Positions 59,400-64,000 of a stretch of 64,000 nucleotides of DNA are shown here, piece after piece; the first letter of the stretch is position 1, and each line of letters begins with the position of its first letter. The DNA comes from DASPRG01 sp963796125 (GTDB lineage: Bacteria > Nitrospirota > Thermodesulfovibrionia > Thermodesulfovibrionales > SM23-35). Where the stretch lies: the NCBI GenBank assembly GCA_963796125.1, contig CAWCKM010000059.1:1-64000 (forward strand), in the 5' to 3' direction. Made by a program: the position numbers and the translations under genes. The notes beneath the pieces are model-generated. The model ran no database searches. It was not told the origin of the DNA and worked only from the letters and a program-made list of their open reading frames with translations.

Positions 59400-61520
59400 A
59401 TGTTGATTCGCATTTTCCCGTTCCTGGAATTGCTTAAAAGTTACAATGCTGCTAAATTCAGGGCTGACGCAATCTCAGGACTTACAGTAGCTTTAGTCCT
59501 TATTCCTCAATCTATGGCTTATGCTCAGTTAGCTGGTTTGCCAGCCTATTATGGATTATATGCATCTTTCCTTCCACCGATGATAGCTGCGCTGTTTGGA
59601 TCAAGCAGACAGCTTGCAACAGGACCTGTGGCTGTCGTCTCACTTATGACCGCAGCGTCTTTGAGTCCTCTTGCAACTACAGGGAGTGATGGTTTTATAG
59701 CGTATGCCATTTTGCTCGCCCTAATAGTCGGAGCTTTTCAATTTCTTCTGGGCATATTGAGACTCGGTTTGGTTGTCAATTTTCTCTCTCATCCTGTCGT
59801 GAACGGTTTCACCAATGGCGCTGCAATCATTATTGCTACATCACAATTGTCGAAGATGTTCGGAGTTTATGTGGACGAAGCAGAACACCATTACGAGACT
59901 ATTATAAGGGTCGTTCAGGCAGCTTTCCATTATACCCACTGGCCAACATTAATAATGGGCATTGGAGCCTTTGCCATAATGTTTGTGTTGAAGAAGATCA
60001 ATCCCAGAATACCAAACGTGCTCATAGCGGTTACCATTACAACCGTCATTTCATGGGCAGTAGGGTTTGAGAAGGATGTCAAGATTGATATATCGAAAAT
60101 AGATTCTTTAAAAACAACAGGAATCATTACAAGCTTCAATAAAACACTGGAGGAAAATTCGATACTGTCAAAGGAACGAACAGACAATACCGCCAGAATG
60201 GAAGAAGCCAAAAAGAACAATAATGAAATTGAACTGCTCAATATAAAGCGTGATGAAGAAGTCTTAACTGTAAAGATGGAAGAGCTTAAAATAAGAGAAG
60301 CCTCTCTGAGAGAAGAAATGAGAAATCTATTTTTCATCGGTGTGAAACAACCTGATGGTTCGCTAAAATTTTATCTGAAAGGTGAAAAGCCCGAAGATGC
60401 AGCTCCTGACGGAAGGATATGGCGGATGAGAGTAGGAAATAAGCCCATAAAAGAAGATTCCATCCGCATGACCGGCGGCGGCGCAGTGGTCGGCACAGTT
60501 CCAAAAGGGTTGCCTTCATTTACTGTTCCGCCGGTAGACTTTAAGGCAATCTTGCATCTTCTGCCGTATGCCATCATCATTTCACTGCTTGGTTTTATGG
60601 AGGCCATTTCTATAGCCAAGGCCCTTGCAGGAAAAACAGGACAGAGACTGGACCCTAATCAGGAGTTAATCGGACAGGGGTTAGCTAATATGATAGGCGC
60701 CGTGGGTAAAGGCTATCCGGTTTCCGGTTCCTTTTCCCGTTCAGCCGTTAACTTTCAATCAGGTGCTATCACCGGTTTCTCGAGTGCTTTTACAAGCATT
60801 GCTGTATTAATTATGCTGTTGTTTTTAACTCCGCTTCTTTACCATTTGCCGCAGTCGGTATTGGCGGCAGTCATTATGATGGCGGTCATCGGATTGCTGA
60901 ACGTTTCCGGTTTTATTCATGCCTGGAAGGCACAGAAATATGACGGGGTCATTTCTGTCATATCTTTTATCGCCACACTGGCCTTTGCCCCTCATCTGGA
61001 TAAAGGCATTATGATTGGCGTGGTGCTTTCTATTTCTATATTCTTATACAAGAGCATGAAACCTAAAATATCCCTGCTGGCAAGATCTACAGATGCATCG
61101 CTTCGCTGCGTGGAAACCCACGGACTGAAGGAATGTGAGTATATTGGAATTGTTCAGTTTGAGGGCACACTGTTTTTTGCGAATTCAAGCTATCTGGAAG
61201 ACAGTATCAGGACAATTATTGAAACAAAAAAGAACTTGAAACATATAATTCTTGTATCAAACGGCATAAACGAAATGGATGCATCGGGAGAAGAAACATT
61301 ATCATTGCTTATAGACCGGATAAGAAGCGCCGGACTGGATATATCCTTAAGCGGCGTGAATGAAACAGTTTTAAAGGTTATGAGGCGGACGCATTTACTG
61401 GAAAAAATTGGACAGGATCACATTTTCCATACACCGGAACAGGCCATCAGGGCAATATACCATGTCACCCATAAGGATTCGACCGAGAAGGAATGTCCGC
61501 TCGTTTCATGTGCGATTTAG
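59400..61520 (+). CDS. SulP-family anion transporter with coiled-coil insertion and STAS domain
   Basis: A 706-residue transporter. The N-terminal hallmark FRADAISGLTVALVLIPQSMAYAQLAGLP is followed by about 7 TM helices, then residues 225-360 form a hydrophilic insertion with a strong coiled coil (ERTDNTARMEEAKKNNNEIE...). The TM series then resumes at VPKGLPSFTVPPVDF. A STAS domain lies at 565-690 (GIVQFEGTLFFANSSYLED). Typical SulP proteins have only a few residues at the insertion point. Substrate may be sulfate, bicarbonate or another anion. GGGAGAATT precedes the ATG. Confidence 0.93.
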   Translation: MLIRIFPFLELLKSYNAAKFRADAISGLTVALVLIPQSMAYAQLAGLPAYYGLYASFLPPMIAALFGSSRQLATGPVAVVSLMTAASLSPLATTGSDGFIAYAILLALIVGAFQFLLGILRLGLVVNFLSHPVVNGFTNGAAIIIATSQLSKMFGVYVDEAEHHYETIIRVVQAAFHYTHWPTLIMGIGAFAIMFVLKKINPRIPNVLIAVTITTVISWAVGFEKDVKIDISKIDSLKTTGIITSFNKTLEENSILSKERTDNTARMEEAKKNNNEIELLNIKRDEEVLTVKMEELKIREASLREEMRNLFFIGVKQPDGSLKFYLKGEKPEDAAPDGRIWRMRVGNKPIKEDSIRMTGGGAVVGTVPKGLPSFTVPPVDFKAILHLLPYAIIISLLGFMEAISIAKALAGKTGQRLDPNQELIGQGLANMIGAVGKGYPVSGSFSRSAVNFQSGAITGFSSAFTSIAVLIMLLFLTPLLYHLPQSVLAAVIMMAVIGLLNVSGFIHAWKAQKYDGVISVISFIATLAFAPHLDKGIMIGVVLSISIFLYKSMKPKISLLARSTDASLRCVETHGLKECEYIGIVQFEGTLFFANSSYLEDSIRTIIETKKNLKHIILVSNGINEMDASGEETLSLLIDRIRSAGLDISLSGVNETVLKVMRRTHLLEKIGQDHIFHTPEQAIRAIYHVTHKDSTEKECPLVSCAI

Positions 61521-61544
61521 ATTTAATTCTATGGAGGGAAAGAA

Positions 61545-62765
61545 ATGTCTATAATGTCTGCATTTACAGGGACTTATTGCAATGAAGAATCGGCAATAAA
61601 GGAAATTCTTAAAAAAACAGGTTATAAATATCGTACGGACGCTAACATTGTTTCAAAAGCAAGCAAGTCATTTGATCTTCCTGAGAGCAAAGTGTGGAAG
61701 GCCTTTTCTGCAACGACTTCTGTTTTCAACCAATTTACCCATGAAAAAGAACGTGCCATAGCTTATCTCAAGCTTGCTGTGGCAGAGACGCTGACTGAAG
61801 AAGATGTTCTTGTGCACGGATTCACAAGTCATCTGATACCTTCCGGGATTCGGCATGTTCTGAGAATTTGTCTCATTGCTGACATGAAATACAGGGTTTC
61901 CTTAGCACATTCCTCTGGCATATCCGAGAGCGAAGCGCTCAAGATGCTCCATAAAAGTGATGAAGATAAGATAGCCTGGACAAAAAGTATTATAGAAAAA
62001 GATGACCCCTGGGATGTTTCGATATATGATATGGTTTTGCCCACCGATAAAATGACTCCTGGAGAAATAGCAGATTTAGTCGTAAAGTCGTTGGAAAGAG
62101 ATATTCTCAAGGCTTCTCCGGAAAGTCAAAAAGCAGTGGAAGATTTTATCCTGGCATCCAGGGTAGAAACCACAGTGGTAAAAGCGGGGCATTATTTTGT
62201 TACTGCAGAAGCTCATGCAGGAGCAGTAACTTTAACAATAAATAAAAATGTTCTTATGCTGAAACGACTGGAAGAAGAACTTCAATCAATAGCCAGTAAG
62301 ATCCCCGGCGTAAAATCTGTCGTGACAAAAGTGGGTAAGAAATTCTATCAAACGGACATTGTGAGAAAGTATGATCTTGAAATGCCTTCTAAACTTCTGC
62401 TCGTTGACGATGAACGGCAGTTTGCGCAGACATTATCTGAGAGGTTACGATTGAGAGAAATAGGTTCTGTAATTGCCTACGATGGTGAAAGCGCACTTGA
62501 TATGATAAAGGAAGAAGAGCCTGATGTGATGATTTTGGACCTAAAAATGCCTGGAATTGACGGCATCGAAGTCTTAAAACGGGTAAAACAGACCAACCCT
62601 AATATCGAAGTCATTATCCTAACAGGACATGGTTCTGAGGCAGATAAACAACGATGTATGGAATTAGGAGCGTTTGCATATCTTGAAAAGCCAGTGGATG
62701 TGAATGTCCTGAGTGAGACTATTAAAAAAGCCAACGAAAAAATAAAACAAGGCAAGGAAAAATAA
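61545..62765 (+). CDS. pseudo-cytidylate-kinase / BON-like / REC fusion protein
   Basis: A 406-residue protein starting 24 bases after sulP. Residues 1-190 match the cytidylate-kinase-like fold (HGFTSHLIPSGIRHVLRICLIADMKYRV), but the Gly-rich P-loop is replaced by SAFTGTYCNEESA, so kinase activity is doubtful. Residues 195-270 resemble a BON/ACT-type domain (FVTAEAHAGAVTLTINK). Residues 283-400 are a complete receiver: acidic pair D288-D289, phospho-Asp D332 in ILDLKMPG, Thr in LTGHG and Lys in YLEKP. No histidine kinase is adjacent. The tight spacing implies it controls or is controlled with the transporter. Confidence 0.85.
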   Translation: MSIMSAFTGTYCNEESAIKEILKKTGYKYRTDANIVSKASKSFDLPESKVWKAFSATTSVFNQFTHEKERAIAYLKLAVAETLTEEDVLVHGFTSHLIPSGIRHVLRICLIADMKYRVSLAHSSGISESEALKMLHKSDEDKIAWTKSIIEKDDPWDVSIYDMVLPTDKMTPGEIADLVVKSLERDILKASPESQKAVEDFILASRVETTVVKAGHYFVTAEAHAGAVTLTINKNVLMLKRLEEELQSIASKIPGVKSVVTKVGKKFYQTDIVRKYDLEMPSKLLLVDDERQFAQTLSERLRLREIGSVIAYDGESALDMIKEEEPDVMILDLKMPGIDGIEVLKRVKQTNPNIEVIILTGHGSEADKQRCMELGAFAYLEKPVDVNVLSETIKKANEKIKQGKEK

Positions 62766-63203
62766 GTAGAAGAACTTTTGGGTTAATTGTAAAAAATAAG
62801 ATTTGTTCTGTCAGACAGTGCAAGATTGATCATCAGTTTTTTCATTAGCATCTTGGATCAGCCTCGTCAGGTGAGAAGTTCACTGCAAGCACGCACCTCA
62901 ATCACACGACGAGAAATAATGATTTCCGTTCGAACTATTGTATATCCTCAGTGTAAATAGGCTTTCACTCATTCACGAGCTAACTTAGGGAATAGATTTA
63001 ATATATAAAGCCGATTCTTGTGAGGATAGCAGTAAAAGCAATAGATTTAAAACTCGGAGATATCCTTGAGGTAGTGGGAGATTATCTAACTTTAATTCGA
63101 GTATGTTATGAACGGGCTTGACAAGCAGACCTCCTGTCTGTGGAGGGTGAGAGAGGATATAATATAAAAAAAGGATACAGATACAGCGACGAATGGCACT
63201 GAC
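62766..63203. other. intergenic region between REC fusion and transposase
   Basis: This 438-base gap has no convincing ORF. A short hairpin around 63125-63150 (ACCTCC...GGAGGGT) is visible. The outer end of the insertion sequence should be near 63150-63203, but no terminal repeat can be confirmed from one end. Confidence 0.35.
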
Positions 63204-64000
63204 TTAAGCAGCCATTGCATTTATCGTCCTCCATTCCTTGCGGGATATTTTTAATAATCCATAATGCTTCTGGTCACGTTTCTTCAACCGTGGTTCTATT
63301 CGTCCAGGACGATAAGCAACCTTTGAATTTGCTATCCGCTCAAGCAGGTCATCATAAAGCATATGGTAGCATCCAAAAAGGTGCGATGCTCATTTTCAAA
63401 CTGTAGGATGCCGTGAGTCTAACTGTTGCTGAAAAGCTGATTCTTTCCATGTCCTTTCGATTTTTCTTCGCAGCCTTTAACATCAACCAATGAATCAGGT
63501 TGCCTGCAATGACTCCTTGCATACAGTTCCTTGTAAATCCCTTCTTCCGTCTTGGATCTCAATACATCAGCACCCAGCCATATCTTTATTTCCTCAATCA
63601 GCCCCTCCAGCTTCCATCTCTTCTTGTACAATATTCTGATCTCTTCTGCCGGATACCTCTTTGCATAAAGCAGAGAGGTCACTAACCAGAATGTTTCCCT
63701 CTGTCCTCTAACTCTGGCTTTTGTCTTAATCACTCTTACATTTATACTCTGAGGAAGTGTATGGTCCTTGCGACGATACATATCCGGAATAGGCAATTGT
63801 ACTATGAAGTCATCTTTTCCCAATACATTGACCTTCTTTAATAACTCCACTTTTAATCGCTGATGAGCCTTCGTGATAAACTCAATCCCTGCATGCATAT
63901 ACTCTACATAGAGCTTCGCTCCTGCATAACGACGGTCTCCAATAATTAAATCCCCAGGTGAAAGTTTTTCAATGATCTCAGTAAATAGGCTGTTTTCCGA
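63204..64000 (-). mobile_element. IS4-family transposase, frameshifted and cut by window edge
   Basis: The minus-strand frame enters from beyond 64000 with FTEIIEKLSPGDLIIGDRRYAGAKLYVEY, where the Asp of GDRRYAG is the second catalytic acid. It continues to VRGQRETFWLVTSLLYAKRYPAEEI and the YREK signature YKKRWKLEGLIEEIK with the catalytic Glu. Frames then shift near 63520 (GNLIHWLMLKAAKKN) and near 63365 (DDLLERIANSKVAYRPGRIEPRLKKRDQKHYGLLK) to a stop at 63204-63206. The C-terminal RIEPRxxKR is typical of IS4. As read it is inactive, or the breaks are sequence errors. Confidence 0.88.

Overview
The window reads as a chromosomal contig from an anaerobic or microaerophilic, diderm, non-enteric bacterium. 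The mix of genes (MglA-like GTPase with a GGDEF enzyme and SecA, a DUF1844 protein, C4-type DksA with a lysine-rich tail, ADP-forming acyl-CoA synthetase, SulP transporter followed by a REC fusion protein, tandem MiaB/MtaB, inositol-phosphate synthase) together with the abundant short palindromic repeats fits Nitrospirota (Thermodesulfovibrionia-like) or a deltaproteobacterial relative. This is inference from gene content; no 16S gene is present. GC content is moderate and most genes carry AGGAG-type ribosome binding sites.

Layout. 1-10.3 kb: housekeeping genes, namely endonuclease III (cut by the window edge), an acetyltransferase, a DUF1844 gene, a ferritin-like protein, a ThiF/MoeB-like enzyme, a GalT-like protein lacking its catalytic histidine, an HtrA protease, two Dpp-type permeases, DksA-like protein, dCTP deaminase, OMP decarboxylase and a glyoxalase-fold protein. 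10.7-17.3 kb: a chorismate-utilising enzyme convergent with a tight secA / GAF-GGDEF / MglA-like operon. 18.5-28.1 kb: an accessory island on the minus strand. It holds a MazG-like enzyme, a decayed DprA-like gene, a broken PIN toxin with its antitoxin, and a four-gene defence-type operon (PLD-SNF2 helicase, YhcG/DUF1016 PDDEXK nuclease, Eco57I-type DNA methyltransferase, AlbA_2 stub), all carrying many frameshifts and several in-frame palindromic repeat insertions. 28.5-40.2 kb: a lipoprotein and a giant (about 3,600-residue) exported modular protein starting with a zinc-phospholipase-C-like domain and continuing through Ig-like, carboxypeptidase-regulatory-like, PPC, thrombospondin-3-like and PKD modules; it is also broken in many places. 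40.3-48.2 kb: DUF192 protein, a probably leaderless wHTH regulator, a 17-residue Lys/Ala peptide with its own terminator, a bPH2 membrane protein, HU, RlpA-like protein, MiaB, MtaB, two uncharacterised genes and tRNA-Gly(CCC). 48.6-59 kb: YeiH-type transporter, a likely phosphatidylinositol-type lipid operon, a Pta-N/DRTGG protein paired with ADP-forming acyl-CoA synthetase, and an aspartate aminotransferase / era / bifunctional nuclease / recO operon. 59.4-64 kb: SulP transporter with an unusual coiled-coil insertion, a pseudo-cytidylate-kinase/REC fusion, and an IS4-family transposase running off the window.

Three themes stand out. First, several unrelated palindromic repeat families have inserted in frame into protein-coding genes (methyltransferase, helicase, recO), like Rickettsia palindromic elements. 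Second, single-base frameshifts are common and mostly extra bases in homopolymers, densely clustered between 18.9 and 40 kb; this is either genuine decay of the island or sequencing/assembly error, and the two cannot be separated from sequence alone. Third, a conserved hairpin leader precedes two unrelated genes. Products named for broken genes describe the reconstructed reading frames.
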